From: Clostridium sp. N3C
GTDB taxonomy: Bacteria; Bacillota; Clostridia; Clostridiales; Clostridiaceae
Direction: 5' to 3'
Assembly: GCF_900095445.1 (NCBI RefSeq)
Contig: NZ_FMJL01000008.1
Coordinates: forward strand, 33,410 to 97,409
Length of the DNA: 64,000 bases
Positions 38,491-48,614 of the stretch are shown piece by piece. How positions within the stretch are numbered: position 1 is the first letter of the stretch; each line of letters begins with the position of its first letter. A program made the position numbers and the translations under genes. Under the pieces are notes generated by a model that saw nothing but the letters and a program-made list of their open reading frames with translations, searched no databases and was not told the DNA's origin.

Positions 38491-39666
38491 ATGGAGTTAC
38501 TTAAAGAAGCTAAACAATTAATAAAACAAAATATACGTGAATATGGAATGTATATTGCCTTAGTATTTATAATGATCATATTTTCAATAACTACCGGTGG
38601 ACTATTTACTTCATCTAGAAATATTAGTAACTTAATTAACCAAAATGGTTATATAGCAGTACTGACCGTAGGTATGACTTTAGTATTAATAATCTGTAAT
38701 ATAGATTTATCTGTAGGATATGCCGCTGGATTTTTAGGAGCTGTGGCAGCAATACTCTTAACTCAATATAATTTACCTGTATTTGTAGTAGTTCCATTAG
38801 TTTTGATTTTAGGAATAATTATTGGATTATGCAACGGAATATTAGTAGGTAAGGTTAAAATACCGGCCTTTGTAGTTACTCTTGCTGGTATGATGATATT
38901 TAGAGGAGCCCTACTACTAATTACTGAAGGAACAGGTACTATAATAATTCCTAATAAGACATTTAATGCTATAGGAAATGGCTTTATACCTGATATAGTA
39001 AAGGGTAGTGACATTCATATTTTAACTCTTATAATTGGTGGTTTAGCTATACTATTCTATATTTGGAGCCAATTTAAGACAAGAAAAAATAATATTAAGT
39101 ACAATTTCAAAGTAGTATCTATGAAAATGTTTATACTTAAAGTAACATTTATTTCAATTATCATTGCATACTTAACATGGATCTTAGCTAACTATAATGG
39201 ACTTTCTTGGACAACAGTTGTAGTTGCTATTGTAGTTGCCATATATCATTTTATTACTAATAAAACTCAGTTGGGAAGACATATATATGCAGTAGGTGGT
39301 AACATTGAAGCTGCTAAACTTAGTGGTATTAATGTAAACAAGATAACCTATATAGTATTTGCGTCTATGGGTATGTTAGCTGCTCTTGCTGGAATCCTTT
39401 ACACCGCTCGTTTGCAATCTGCTACTACTGTTGCTGGTACTGGTTTTGAAATGGATGCTATTGCAGCAGCCTATGTAGGTGGAGTATCTGCCGCTGGAGG
39501 AGTTGGAAAAATCACTGGATCCATAATTGGCGCCTTGGTTATAGCATCTATGACAAATGGTATGAACCTAATGGGAGTTGGTATACACTATCAATATATA
39601 ATTAAGGGTTTGGTACTAGTAGTAGCAGTAGCCTTCGATATTCAAACACGTAAAAAGAGAAAATAA
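38491..39666 (+). CDS. Sugar ABC transporter permease (GguB/MmsB type)
   Basis: The 391-residue inner-membrane protein has about ten hydrophobic helices and the BPD_transp_2 family pattern: NIDLSVGYAAGFLGA, the G-x-L-V-G-K-V-K-I-P-A-F-V-V-T-L segment, AVGGNIEAAKLSGINVNK (cytosolic coupling motif) and AAYVGGVSAAGGVGKITG. Length, greater than the ribose permease, fits the multiple-monosaccharide/xylose permeases. TAGGGGAG precedes ATG. It is the last gene of the sugar operon. Confidence 0.94.
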   Translation: MELLKEAKQLIKQNIREYGMYIALVFIMIIFSITTGGLFTSSRNISNLINQNGYIAVLTVGMTLVLIICNIDLSVGYAAGFLGAVAAILLTQYNLPVFVVVPLVLILGIIIGLCNGILVGKVKIPAFVVTLAGMMIFRGALLLITEGTGTIIIPNKTFNAIGNGFIPDIVKGSDIHILTLIIGGLAILFYIWSQFKTRKNNIKYNFKVVSMKMFILKVTFISIIIAYLTWILANYNGLSWTTVVVAIVVAIYHFITNKTQLGRHIYAVGGNIEAAKLSGINVNKITYIVFASMGMLAALAGILYTARLQSATTVAGTGFEMDAIAAAYVGGVSAAGGVGKITGSIIGALVIASMTNGMNLMGVGIHYQYIIKGLVLVVAVAFDIQTRKKRK

Positions 39667-39689
39667 CTATATATCCCTCCATGTCATAT

Positions 39690-39727
39690 AATAAGCCTGG
39701 ATTATTTCAGGCTTATTATTTTTTATA
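39690..39727 (+). terminator. Terminator of the sugar ABC operon
   Basis: AATAAGCCTG (39690-39699) and CAGGCTTATT (39708-39717) form a perfect 10-bp stem followed by ATTTTTTAT. Confidence 0.88.
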
Positions 39728-39816
39728 TAAAAATATAATATATAGAATTAATAATCTTTTTTATAGGGAAAATAAATATAAATTAAATTATTATAGAAAG
39801 GCCGAGGGGATAGAAA

Positions 39817-41478
39817 ATGGAAGGGCAAAGTATAAAAATAATACCTTTAGGTGGACTAGGGGAAATAGGAAAGAATATTACAGCTATTATGTATAAGGAT
39901 GAAATAATGGTAATCGATTGTGGTGTAGCTTTTCCTGATGAAGAGATGTATGGTGTGGACTTGGTAATTCCAGATATAACATTTTTACTAGAAAATAAGG
40001 AAAAAGTAAAGGGCATATTTTTAACTCATGCCCATGAAGATCATATAGGTTCCTTACCTTATATTTTAAAGCAATTAAATGTACCGGTTTATGGAACTAA
40101 ATTGACCTTAGGAATTGTTAAAACAAAGTTAGAAGAACATAATATGCTTTATGATTGTAAGTTAATAAGTGTTGAAGCCGGTGAAGTGGTAAAGTTATCA
40201 AATATCTATGTAGAATTTATAAGGAATACTCATAGCATAGCAGATTCCTGTTCTTTAGCCATTCATACTCCTTTAGGAATAATAATGCATACTGGGGACT
40301 TTAAAATAGACTATACCCCTATTGATGGAAAGGTTATGAATTTAGAAAGGATTTCCGCTTTAGGAAGAAAGGGTATTTTATTATTAATGGCGGACAGTAC
40401 CAATGTGGAAAGAAGAGGTCACAGTATTTCTGAGCGAAGCATAGGAGATACCTTTCAAAAAGTCTTTGCTAGAGCAGAAGGAAGAATTATTGTGGCTACT
40501 TTTGCTTCAAACATACACCGAATGCAGCAAATTGTAGATGCTTCTATAAGATATGGTAGAAAGGTTGCCTTTGTAGGTAGGAGTATGGAAAATGTATCTA
40601 AGGTAGCCAGAGAATTGGGTTATTTATATATTCCTGAAACTACAGTTATAACTGCAGATGAAATAAATAATTATTCTAAGGAAAAGGTCACCATCATAAC
40701 TACAGGTAGCCAAGGTGAACCTTTAGCTTCTTTAGCAAGAATAGCCTTTGGTAACCATAGAAAACTGAAAGTTGAAGAAAAGGATTTATACATTGTTTCA
40801 GCATCACCAATACCAGGTAATGAAAAGTTCATTTCAAAGGTTATAAATGAACTCTTTAGAAAGGGTGCCGATGTAGTATATGATGATATAGAGGAAGTTC
40901 ATGTATCCGGTCATGCTTATCAGGAAGAATTAAAATTAATACACACTTTGGCTCATCCTAAGTATTTTTTACCGGTACATGGAGAGTACAGACACTTAAA
41001 AAGACATGCAGAATTGGCACAAAGTCTTGGAATGGATAAATCAAATATATTTATTATAGAAACTGGGGATGTGTTAGAGATTTCTGAGAAAGGTGCTATG
41101 AAAGCAGGAAGAGTTCCTTCAGGCATAGTTTTAGTAGATGGTATTGGTGTTGGAGATGTAGGAAATATCGTGCTTAGGGATAGAAAGAGCTTAGCTCAAG
41201 AAGGTATGTTTACTATTGTAGTTACAATAGAAAGGGAATCCTGCAGTATTATAGCTGGTCCAGATATAATAACTAGAGGTTTTGTATATGCTAAAGAATC
41301 AGAAGATTTAATTAGTCAAGCAAAGGAAATAGCTAAAGCTCAATTGGAAAAATGCTTAAGTGAACAGCTTTTAGAGTGGAGTATATTAAAAAATAATGTT
41401 AAGAAATCTGTTGAAAAATTATTGTATGAAAAAACAAAAAGAAGACCTACTATTATCCCTATAATTATGGAAATATAA
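39817..41478 (+). CDS. Ribonuclease J
   Basis: This 553-residue metallo-beta-lactamase/beta-CASP enzyme has 5'-3' exo- and endoribonuclease activity and matures or degrades RNA in Firmicutes. Zinc ligands are seen in LTHAHEDHIGS and in the HTGDFKID segment; the beta-CASP part includes VATFASNIHRMQQI and TTGSQGEP, and the HVSGHAYQEELK motif precedes the C-terminal domain. Length matches RNase J1. GAGGGGATAG precedes ATG. It stands alone. An overlapping frame from 39681 in another phase is not a gene. Confidence 0.95.
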   Translation: MEGQSIKIIPLGGLGEIGKNITAIMYKDEIMVIDCGVAFPDEEMYGVDLVIPDITFLLENKEKVKGIFLTHAHEDHIGSLPYILKQLNVPVYGTKLTLGIVKTKLEEHNMLYDCKLISVEAGEVVKLSNIYVEFIRNTHSIADSCSLAIHTPLGIIMHTGDFKIDYTPIDGKVMNLERISALGRKGILLLMADSTNVERRGHSISERSIGDTFQKVFARAEGRIIVATFASNIHRMQQIVDASIRYGRKVAFVGRSMENVSKVARELGYLYIPETTVITADEINNYSKEKVTIITTGSQGEPLASLARIAFGNHRKLKVEEKDLYIVSASPIPGNEKFISKVINELFRKGADVVYDDIEEVHVSGHAYQEELKLIHTLAHPKYFLPVHGEYRHLKRHAELAQSLGMDKSNIFIIETGDVLEISEKGAMKAGRVPSGIVLVDGIGVGDVGNIVLRDRKSLAQEGMFTIVVTIERESCSIIAGPDIITRGFVYAKESEDLISQAKEIAKAQLEKCLSEQLLEWSILKNNVKKSVEKLLYEKTKRRPTIIPIIMEI

Positions 41479-41491
41479 ATAGACATATTAG

Positions 41492-41528
41492 TTGACAATA
41501 GACATTAAAATTTCATGTCCGTTGTCAA
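41492..41528 (+). terminator. Imperfect hairpin after the RNase J gene
   Basis: TTGACAA-TA-GACAT (41492-41505) pairs with ATGTC-CG-TTGTCAA (41515-41528) with a 2x2 internal loop, followed by TTAATTTATTAT. It is a likely terminator with a weak U-tract. Confidence 0.5.
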
Positions 41529-41700
41529 TTAATTTATTATAAGCAAGATTTAAAGGTGTATATCGACATAAAATTCATTTTAGAATCCAAATTATGTTGT
41601 TTACTTTAATATAGAAATGTGCAATAATTAAATATTGTTGATATAAATAAAAATATGGCAGAAGAAATAAATTAGATTCACTGGTGAAGGAGGTTTCCGG

Positions 41701-43209
41701 ATGCGGATAGGATTTGATCATAAAAAATACATAGAAGAGCAATCAAAGTATATTCTAGAAAGAGTAAATAATTATGATAAATTATACTTGGAGTTTGGTG
41801 GAAAGCTTTTAGGTGATTATCATGCAAAAAGAGTTTTACCTGGGTATTATGAAAATGCAAAAATAGAGTTGCTATCTAAGTTGAAAGAGAAAGTAGAAAT
41901 AATTGTTTGTGTATATGCAGGAGATATAGAAAGAAATAAAATTCGTGGGGATTTTGGAATTACTTATGATATGGATGTAATGAGATTAATCGATGACTTA
42001 AGAAGTTACGATTTAGATGTAAATAGTGTGGTAATTACAAGATATGATAATCAGCCTGCTGCTACCGTTTTTATGAATAAGCTTCTTAGAAGAGGCATAA
42101 AGGTATATACTCATAAGAGTATTAAAGGCTACCCTACGGATGTAGATGCTATAGTAAGTGATGAAGGTTATGGTAGTAATCCTTATATTGAAACTACAAA
42201 ACCAATTGTAGTAGTAACTGCACCGGGACCTGGAAGTGGTAAGTTAGCAACTTGCTTAAATCAGCTTTACCATGAAAATAAGCGTGGCAAGGCTGTAGGC
42301 TATTCTAAATTTGAAACCTTTCCTGTATGGAATGTTCCATTAAAACATCCTTTAAATATAGCTTATGAGGCTGCAACGGTAGACCTTAAGGATGTAAATA
42401 TGATTGACTCCTTTCATTTTGATGCCTATAATGAAGTGGCGGTAAATTACAATAGAGATATAGAAATGTTCCCTGTAATAAAGAGAATTATTGAAAAGAT
42501 TACTGGAAAAGAATCCGTTTATAAATCTCCTACGGATATGGGAGTTAATAGAGTAGGTTTTGGTATAATTGATGATGAGGTGGTTAAGGAAGCTTCACGT
42601 CAGGAGATAATTAGAAGATACTATACAACAGCTTGCGAATATAAAAAGGGTTATATAGATGAGGAAGTATTCCAAAGATCAAAAATTATTATGGAGAGCT
42701 TGAATCTGAAAGAGGAAGACCGAAAAGTAGTTATGCCAGCTAGAGAGAGAGCCGCTACTCTGAAGAAAGAAGGAAATAAAAATGAAGTGTGTTCAGCAGT
42801 AGCTTTGGAGTTAGAAGATGGTACAATTATTACTGGTAAGGCATCAGATGTTATGTCTGCGGCATCAGCAGTAATTCTTAATGCTATAAAATACTGTGCT
42901 AATATTTCTGATAACATTTATTTGTTATCTCCAGTAGTATTGGAACCTATAATTAATTTAAAAACTAAGACTTTAGGAATTAAAAATGCACCTTTAAACT
43001 GCGAGGAAATTTTAATTGCTTTAAGTATTAGTGCAGCTACTAACCCAACAGCACAGGTTGCTTTAGAACAATTAGTAAAGCTTAAAGGTTGCCAAGCTCA
43101 TTCCACTACCATATTAAGCAGAAATGAGGAACAGACCATCAAGTCTCTCGGAATAGATATTACTAGCGACCCAGAGTATCCTTCAGAAAGTTTGTATTAT
43201 AATAGCTAA
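41701..43209 (+). CDS. DUF1846 family protein of unknown function
   Basis: The 502-residue soluble protein belongs to the DUF1846/UPF0371 family, recognised from its start ([20 protein letters not shown]), a nucleotide-loop-like [37 protein letters not shown] and the [11 protein letters not shown] motif. The length is the family norm. No biochemical function is established that I can name; the GPGSGK segment recalls a phosphate-binding loop. AAGGAGGTTTCCGG precedes ATG. It is monocistronic. Confidence 0.88.
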   Translation: MRIGFDHKKYIEEQSKYILERVNNYDKLYLEFGGKLLGDYHAKRVLPGYYENAKIELLSKLKEKVEIIVCVYAGDIERNKIRGDFGITYDMDVMRLIDDLRSYDLDVNSVVITRYDNQPAATVFMNKLLRRGIKVYTHKSIKGYPTDVDAIVSDEGYGSNPYIETTKPIVVVTAPGPGSGKLATCLNQLYHENKRGKAVGYSKFETFPVWNVPLKHPLNIAYEAATVDLKDVNMIDSFHFDAYNEVAVNYNRDIEMFPVIKRIIEKITGKESVYKSPTDMGVNRVGFGIIDDEVVKEASRQEIIRRYYTTACEYKKGYIDEEVFQRSKIIMESLNLKEEDRKVVMPARERAATLKKEGNKNEVCSAVALELEDGTIITGKASDVMSAASAVILNAIKYCANISDNIYLLSPVVLEPIINLKTKTLGIKNAPLNCEEILIALSISAATNPTAQVALEQLVKLKGCQAHSTTILSRNEEQTIKSLGIDITSDPEYPSESLYYNS

Positions 43210-43249
43210 AATATAAATGAAAATCATTAAGAACAATAATTTATATAGC

Positions 43250-43286
43250 AAAAAGGACTCCTATTTTACATAGTGGAGTCCTTTTT
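43250..43286. terminator. Bidirectional terminator overlapping the end of the symporter gene
   Basis: AAAAAGGACTCC (43250-43261) and GGAGTCCTTTTT (43275-43286) form a perfect 12-bp stem. The right arm encodes the last codons of the minus-strand gene, whose stop lies in the loop. Confidence 0.85.
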
Positions 43287-44729
43287 ATTTATGTTTTGAT
43301 TAAGTCCTTTCTTAGCAATTTCCTTTTGAACTTTTGCAATTTTTTCCTTATTTAAGCCATACTTTTTCAGACTATTAATTGCCAGTATGAAGAAAATAAT
43401 AGAACTTATACTTAAAACAAATCCCATTATATACTCATCAGTATGTGAGCTGAAATTAGTAACCAATAGTATATCCAATAAAAAACCAACCAACAATATT
43501 GCTACACTTTGTCCAACTTTATAAAGTAAAGTTAAACAACCGTAATAGGTACCTTCAGCTCTAACACCAGTTTCAAGCTCATCTGTATCTATAATGTCTG
43601 CAATCATAGACAAGGGTAAGGACATTAAGCCTCCTATACCAAAACCTGCCATTGCTGCGAAAGGTAGAAATACTAAGAAATTACCTTTAATATAATTCTT
43701 TAAGATAACTAAAATAATGAAGAGGCAACAGGCTATTATGCAAATTACTAAGGATTGTTTTAAAGCAGGTTTTTTATCTAGTCTTTTTGAGGTAATTGTC
43801 CAAAAAGGTTGTGATATCACACTAAAACCTAGTAACACAGCAAGTATAATAGATATTTCACCACTGGTTAATAAAAATACATGGGTGAAAACAGTCATAC
43901 CTAAACCAGTGAGTAGAGCTGTTACTAAGTTGCTGTACATATAGGGAAAGGCTACTGCTCTAAAGTTTTTATTCTTTAACACTTCTAAAAAAGATTTTAA
44001 CATCGAGGATACTTTAATTTTATCCGGTCTTTCTTCTATGTGTTCATTTAATATAGGAATATACTTCTTAGTAAAAAAGAAACAAACTAGTGCCAAAAGT
44101 AATATTATTAATGATGTATATAAGCCCATTACAGGATAAGAATTAGGATTGTCTTGTCCCATTGGATATTCCACTGTAGGTTTAAAGAATAATGCCAATA
44201 CTGCTACAGAAGCAAAAGACAAACCTGCAAGGAAAAAGACAGTTTTTATACTCTGTATAGAGGTTCTTTCATTATAATTGGTAGTTAATTCAGCCCCTAA
44301 AGCTGTATAAGGAGTAATGTATATGGTAGAAAATGTCTTAATGGCAAAAAGACAAAAGAATAAGGTTAAGATTTTTACCTTATAAGACCAATGGGGAGAT
44401 ATACTCCAGAGCAAAAAATTAGATAAAGATAAACCAATGCTACCAATCAGTAAATATATATGTCTCCTACCCAGTCTTTTTGATCTAGTACAATCAGATA
44501 TATATCCCATGAGAGGATCTGTAATAGAGTCCCATATAATACCTACACTAGTAGCTATGCCAACCAAACTTCCTGATATATTAAGTATATTTGTGCAATA
44601 AAAGACGAGAAAAACAGAAATAACTTGCATAGAAGTACCTGAACTAAAGTTTCCTATACCATAGGTAAACTTATCTAAAATAGGAATCTTTCTATGGCTC
44701 TCCTTACAAGATTGATGCAAATTTTTCAA
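43266..44729 (-). CDS. Glycoside-pentoside-hexuronide:cation symporter (MFS, MelB-like)
   Basis: The 487-residue membrane protein has about 12 hydrophobic helices and GPH-family marks: KFTYGIGNFSSG at the start, SVGIIWDSITDPLMGYISD with the cation-site Asp residues, RRHIYLLIG, and TPYTALGAELTTNYNERTSI. It should import a sugar or glycoside with Na+ or H+; the substrate is unknown. The start is TTG after TTAGGAG. It is convergent with the DUF1846 gene and divergent from the ATP-grasp cluster. Confidence 0.88.
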   Translation of the reverse strand: MKNLHQSCKESHRKIPILDKFTYGIGNFSSGTSMQVISVFLVFYCTNILNISGSLVGIATSVGIIWDSITDPLMGYISDCTRSKRLGRRHIYLLIGSIGLSLSNFLLWSISPHWSYKVKILTLFFCLFAIKTFSTIYITPYTALGAELTTNYNERTSIQSIKTVFFLAGLSFASVAVLALFFKPTVEYPMGQDNPNSYPVMGLYTSLIILLLALVCFFFTKKYIPILNEHIEERPDKIKVSSMLKSFLEVLKNKNFRAVAFPYMYSNLVTALLTGLGMTVFTHVFLLTSGEISIILAVLLGFSVISQPFWTITSKRLDKKPALKQSLVICIIACCLFIILVILKNYIKGNFLVFLPFAAMAGFGIGGLMSLPLSMIADIIDTDELETGVRAEGTYYGCLTLLYKVGQSVAILLVGFLLDILLVTNFSSHTDEYIMGFVLSISSIIFFILAINSLKKYGLNKEKIAKVQKEIAKKGLNQNINKKDSTM

Positions 44730-44861
44730 ACTAGCACTCCTAACTTGTGAATATTAACCCTTATATCCCATTTTAACATATAAAGATAATGCTGTAAAAG
44801 AATTATTTCATCATATAATGTGTAATTAATTTTTGCTTTAGTAGCTTCATTATATGCTTAG

Positions 44862-44890
44862 CACAAAAATAGACAACTTTTCATACTCTA
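44862..44890 (+). promoter_or_regulatory. SigK-like sporulation promoter of the ATP-grasp cluster
   Basis: CACA (44862-44865), 16 bp and CATACTCTA (44882-44890) agree fully with the mother-cell SigK consensus mACm-N16-CATANNNTA; the -10 also resembles SigE. The start would fall just before the ribosome site, giving a very short leader. Late sporulation expression fits the spore-coat association of YheC/YheD proteins. Confidence 0.5.
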
Positions 44891-44905
44891 AATTGAGGAG
44901 GGATA

Positions 44906-45868
44906 ATGGTGATTGGCATATTAAGTTCTAACGATATGGAGGAAGAATATTCAAAGATTTTGCATTCTCTTTTTAAAAATTATAAAAGTTCCTATGACGA
45001 AGATATAGTTGTTTTTACAACTTTAAATATAAATCTACAAAAAATGGAGGTTGCCGGCACATTAATATCTCAAGATAAATTGCATACTGTACAAGTACCA
45101 CTGCCTAGTATAATTTTTAACTTTAGTTTGCAGAGGGAATCTTCAGGTATAAAAGTACGGAAGGCATTAGAGGAAATGGAAGGAGTTACTCTTATAAATT
45201 ATATAAATAAATTTGATCAATGGATGATTATGGATATGATTTCTTCCAATGATAAAGTAAAGAGCTATCTATTGCCTTACTTTATTTATGATAAGGCAAA
45301 AAGAGACTATAGGCCGGAGGAAGAGAAAAAGTATATAACTATGCCTTCTAGAGGAGCTAGTTTATCGAGAGTTATTTATGCTGAGCCGGATCCTGATCCA
45401 GAGTCTGATATAGTTAGAGGAAGCCAATATTTTAAGAAAGGGCATATCACCGATTATATTGATGCATCTCTTTGTCAAAGAAAATGGTTATTTATAGAAA
45501 TCCCAGATATTGTATTGCACCATAATCATCCACTAGTTTGTAGAATTTATATGCAAAAGAGCAACTACAATAGATGGGATTTTTTAAAAAGGATTCTATA
45601 CCCTGATCCAAATATGAAGGTACCAGATAATATAAATCTAAAACATGCAGAAAATGCTGCAAAGGATTTAATTAATGAAATTAATAATTTTTTACCATCT
45701 ATAGGACATTGTTTTATAGATATGATATTCAGCCAAGAAGGTAAAGCATATTTCCTTCATTTAGGTGGATTAGATCAGTATTTCTTTAAAGTGCTATTAA
45801 GGGATGATATATCTAAAAAATTCTATAAGAATATTATTTCACTTTCTCGCTATTATAGGGCTACCTAA
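44906..45868 (+). CDS. YheC/YheD-like ATP-grasp protein, divergent (1 of 4)
   Basis: The 320-residue soluble protein is the shortest and most divergent of four neighbouring YheC/YheD-type proteins. It shows the general order of the group, an N-terminal alpha/beta part followed by an ATP-grasp-like half, but few of the catalytic acidic and basic positions are evident (RIYMQKSNYNRWDF and HCFIDMIFSQEG in place of the usual ATP and metal sites), so it may be inactive as a ligase. GAGGAGGG precedes ATG 44906; GTG 44909 is an alternative. It is first in the operon behind a SigK-like promoter, 15 bp before the next member. Confidence 0.65.
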   Translation: MVIGILSSNDMEEEYSKILHSLFKNYKSSYDEDIVVFTTLNINLQKMEVAGTLISQDKLHTVQVPLPSIIFNFSLQRESSGIKVRKALEEMEGVTLINYINKFDQWMIMDMISSNDKVKSYLLPYFIYDKAKRDYRPEEEKKYITMPSRGASLSRVIYAEPDPDPESDIVRGSQYFKKGHITDYIDASLCQRKWLFIEIPDIVLHHNHPLVCRIYMQKSNYNRWDFLKRILYPDPNMKVPDNINLKHAENAAKDLINEINNFLPSIGHCFIDMIFSQEGKAYFLHLGGLDQYFFKVLLRDDISKKFYKNIISLSRYYRAT

Positions 45869-45883
45869 GAGGAGGAATAGGAT

Positions 45884-47239
45884 ATGTGGATAAGTATGGA
45901 AGTAGCTCCCGGTAATAAAGAAGTTATAGTTTTGCCACAAGAGATGGATATAAATATAAATCATGAAGGAAAAGTAATATTCGGTAAAAATTCCTGTAAT
46001 GCGTTTATTAAGTGTTCTAGTGAATTGGATTTCATAGGTGGAGATAATTATGATAACCCTATGAAAATTATTATATCCAGTAAATTAGTTAATCAATTAA
46101 TGATACAACCTGAAGTAGTCTATCAAATTAAATTTGAAGGTAGAAAAATAGTTATAGGACCAGTTATAGGACTTTTGTTAGGTCCACATGATTATATGTA
46201 TAGCCCTGAACACATGAAAAAGTATTCTGATAGATTTGGTATATACAAGGAAATAGGAGGGTTAGTATACGCTTTTTCAGAAAGAACTATTGATTGGAAG
46301 AACTCTAGAATATATGGCCTTTATTATAATTGGAAAAATAAAAAGTGGGAATATGGTACTTTTCCAATACCGGCAGCCATATATAGAAGAGATTTTCATT
46401 CAAGAAAGGAAACGGTCAAAAAACTTATGGAAGCTACCGGAGGAAAGATGTTTAATTCTTGGCGTTTCGGCAAGTTTTATCTATATAAGCATATAAAAAA
46501 GAATAAAAATTTGCTGGAATATCTTCCGGAAACAGAAGTTACTGAGGATTATAGGCAGGTAAAGAGGTTTATAGATAAAGTGGGCAATGTTATATTAAAA
46601 CCTATTTATCTATCAAGAGGGAGAGGAATATGCATTATAACTAAAAGAGAAGATGGTTATAAGATCACTGATTATAGAAGTAGGCAAGTAGATGAGTTAT
46701 TTATAGAAAATAGTGAAAAGCTAAAGGATTTCTTTATAGCTAATAAAGATTTATTTGATAATTATTTAATACAAAGATATTTGGAATTGGCTAAAGTGGA
46801 TGGAGCTCCCTTTGATATTAGAGTAGTAATGCAGAAAAATGTAGAAGAAGAGTGGCAGTGTTCCGGTATTGAGTGTAGAGTTGCGTCAAAGAAGAGTTTG
46901 ATTACTAATATATCAAGAGGAGGGTATGCCTTGACTCTTGATGAAGCATTAAAAAGATCCTTTGATGTAGCAAAAGAAGAAAGAGAAAAAATGAAAGAAG
47001 CTATTTATTATTTATGCATTAATTTATGTAAAAGTCTAGATAGGTTAAATCATCACTTCGCCGAGTTTGGAATAGATATTGCTTTAGATGTAGAAGGTAA
47101 GCCCTGGATTATTGAAGCTAATGTGTTTCCAAGTTTTAAGGGTTTTAAAAATATGGACTATGATACCTATCTAGGTATAAGATATACACCAATGTTGTAC
47201 GCAGCACATTTGGCTGGTTTTAAGACTATTCATAGGTGA
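45884..47239 (+). CDS. YheC/YheD-type endospore coat-associated ATP-grasp protein (2 of 4)
   Basis: The 451-residue protein has a YheC/YheD layout: an N-terminal beta-rich region, the IGPVIGLLLG segment near residue 90, a GTFPIPAAIYRR motif, and a C-terminal ATP-grasp domain with FDIRVVMQKN, WQCSGIECRVA, NISRGGYA and ending in DIALDVEGKPWIIEANVFPS, where Asp, Glu and Asn are the expected metal ligands. B. subtilis relatives are coat associated. The ligated substrates are unknown. GAGGAGG precedes ATG. Confidence 0.82.
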   Translation: MWISMEVAPGNKEVIVLPQEMDININHEGKVIFGKNSCNAFIKCSSELDFIGGDNYDNPMKIIISSKLVNQLMIQPEVVYQIKFEGRKIVIGPVIGLLLGPHDYMYSPEHMKKYSDRFGIYKEIGGLVYAFSERTIDWKNSRIYGLYYNWKNKKWEYGTFPIPAAIYRRDFHSRKETVKKLMEATGGKMFNSWRFGKFYLYKHIKKNKNLLEYLPETEVTEDYRQVKRFIDKVGNVILKPIYLSRGRGICIITKREDGYKITDYRSRQVDELFIENSEKLKDFFIANKDLFDNYLIQRYLELAKVDGAPFDIRVVMQKNVEEEWQCSGIECRVASKKSLITNISRGGYALTLDEALKRSFDVAKEEREKMKEAIYYLCINLCKSLDRLNHHFAEFGIDIALDVEGKPWIIEANVFPSFKGFKNMDYDTYLGIRYTPMLYAAHLAGFKTIHR

Positions 47240-47249
47240 GGTGAATAAG

Positions 47250-48614
47250 ATGTATGATAGGGTTAAGATAAATGTACAGCCAGATTCTAAAGCTAATATT
47301 ACTATAAATAAAGAGCTGGCAGAAAAACTAAATATAGCAAAAAGGAAACGAGGATTTGTGAGTTTTGGAGTAAAAAGGCTTTTTGCAGATATATTAATTT
47401 CAGAAGAATTAGCATATGGAGAGATAGTTTTAAGTGAAAAACTAGTAAAAAAATTGCATATACCAACCTATCCAGTTTATGAGGTAAAGGTTAAAAATAC
47501 AGAAATTATGCTTGGGCCTTGTATTGGCATTTTAGCTTGTCAAAAGAATAAGGATCTTTCTAAAAGAATGCTTAAAGAAATATCACTAAATGCTATAGAT
47601 TATGGAAGAATTAACGGTGCTATAATAACTTTTTCATTGGACAAGGTGAATAAGGAAAACAACACTATAGAAGGATATTGTTATAATCCTAAAAAGGAAA
47701 TTTGGGAAAAAGGGATTTTCCCCTATCCGCTATCTATTTATAGAAGATCAAGACTTAGTAAGCAATGGGAAAATCACTTTTTAACTTTTATTGGTGATAG
47801 CACCTTTAATAATTATTCTTTTGATAAATGGGAAATGTATGAGTGGTTTTCTAATGAAGGAGAAATAGCAAAGCATATTCCTTATACCAAAATATATGAA
47901 AATAAAGAAGATATATTTCAAATGTTAGAGAAATATGAAAGTATCTATGCAAAACCTATAGGTGGTATGAAGGGTTTTGGTGTAATTAAGATTAATAAAG
48001 AGGGAGAAAAAATCCGTTTCAGATATAGAAAAGAGGAACTTAATGAAGATATCCTGTTGGAAGAAGGGGAAGATTTAGATAAAAGTATTGATGATTTGAT
48101 GAAGCCAGGTGAATTTATTATTCAGCAGGGTATTAATCTTATTAATTATGATGGTGGCCAAGTTGATTTTAGATGTGTAATGCAAAAGAATGAAACTAGA
48201 AAGTGGCAGTGTAACAGTATAATAACGAGAGTAGGAGCTAAAGAGAGCGTTGTAAGTAATATATCTAGTGGAGGGGCTGCTATGCCTGCAATGGATTTTA
48301 TTAAAGCGGCAGGCTTAGCTACTTGCCACACAGAAGCTTTTATATTGAAAGAAAAATTAATATCCTTGTGCATGAAGGTATGCGAGGCTTTAGACAAATA
48401 TGGTTTCAACTTTGGAACTTTAGGTTTGGATTTAGGAGTGGACAATAATAAGGATATATGGCTTATAGAAGTAAATAATAGACGTCCTCATCCAGGTATA
48501 GCATTAAGAGCTAGTGATATACAATCCTATTACAATATACTATCAGGGCCCCTCAGATACGCAAAAGCACTAGCGGGATTTGGTAGTAAGGAGGAAGATA
48601 AGGATGCTTTATAA
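47250..48614 (+). CDS. YheC/YheD-type endospore coat-associated ATP-grasp protein (3 of 4)
   Basis: The 454-residue paralogue keeps LGPCIGILAC, GIFPYPLSIYRR, VDFRCVMQKN, WQCNSIITRVG, SNISSGGAAM and GLDLGVDNNKDIWLIEVNNR, so the ATP-grasp active site seems intact. The frame can start from a GTG at 47241, but GAGGTG positions ATG 47250. The gap to the preceding gene is ten bases and it overlaps the next by 11 bases, which suggests one translationally coupled operon. Confidence 0.82.
   Translation: MYDRVKINVQPDSKANITINKELAEKLNIAKRKRGFVSFGVKRLFADILISEELAYGEIVLSEKLVKKLHIPTYPVYEVKVKNTEIMLGPCIGILACQKNKDLSKRMLKEISLNAIDYGRINGAIITFSLDKVNKENNTIEGYCYNPKKEIWEKGIFPYPLSIYRRSRLSKQWENHFLTFIGDSTFNNYSFDKWEMYEWFSNEGEIAKHIPYTKIYENKEDIFQMLEKYESIYAKPIGGMKGFGVIKINKEGEKIRFRYRKEELNEDILLEEGEDLDKSIDDLMKPGEFIIQQGINLINYDGGQVDFRCVMQKNETRKWQCNSIITRVGAKESVVSNISSGGAAMPAMDFIKAAGLATCHTEAFILKEKLISLCMKVCEALDKYGFNFGTLGLDLGVDNNKDIWLIEVNNRRPHPGIALRASDIQSYYNILSGPLRYAKALAGFGSKEEDKDAL

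Noticed and set aside
39681..39896. 71-codon plus-strand frame overlapping the terminator and the start of the RNase J gene
   Set aside because: It runs through the sugar-operon terminator and into RNase J in another phase, with no ribosome site and no recognisable protein.
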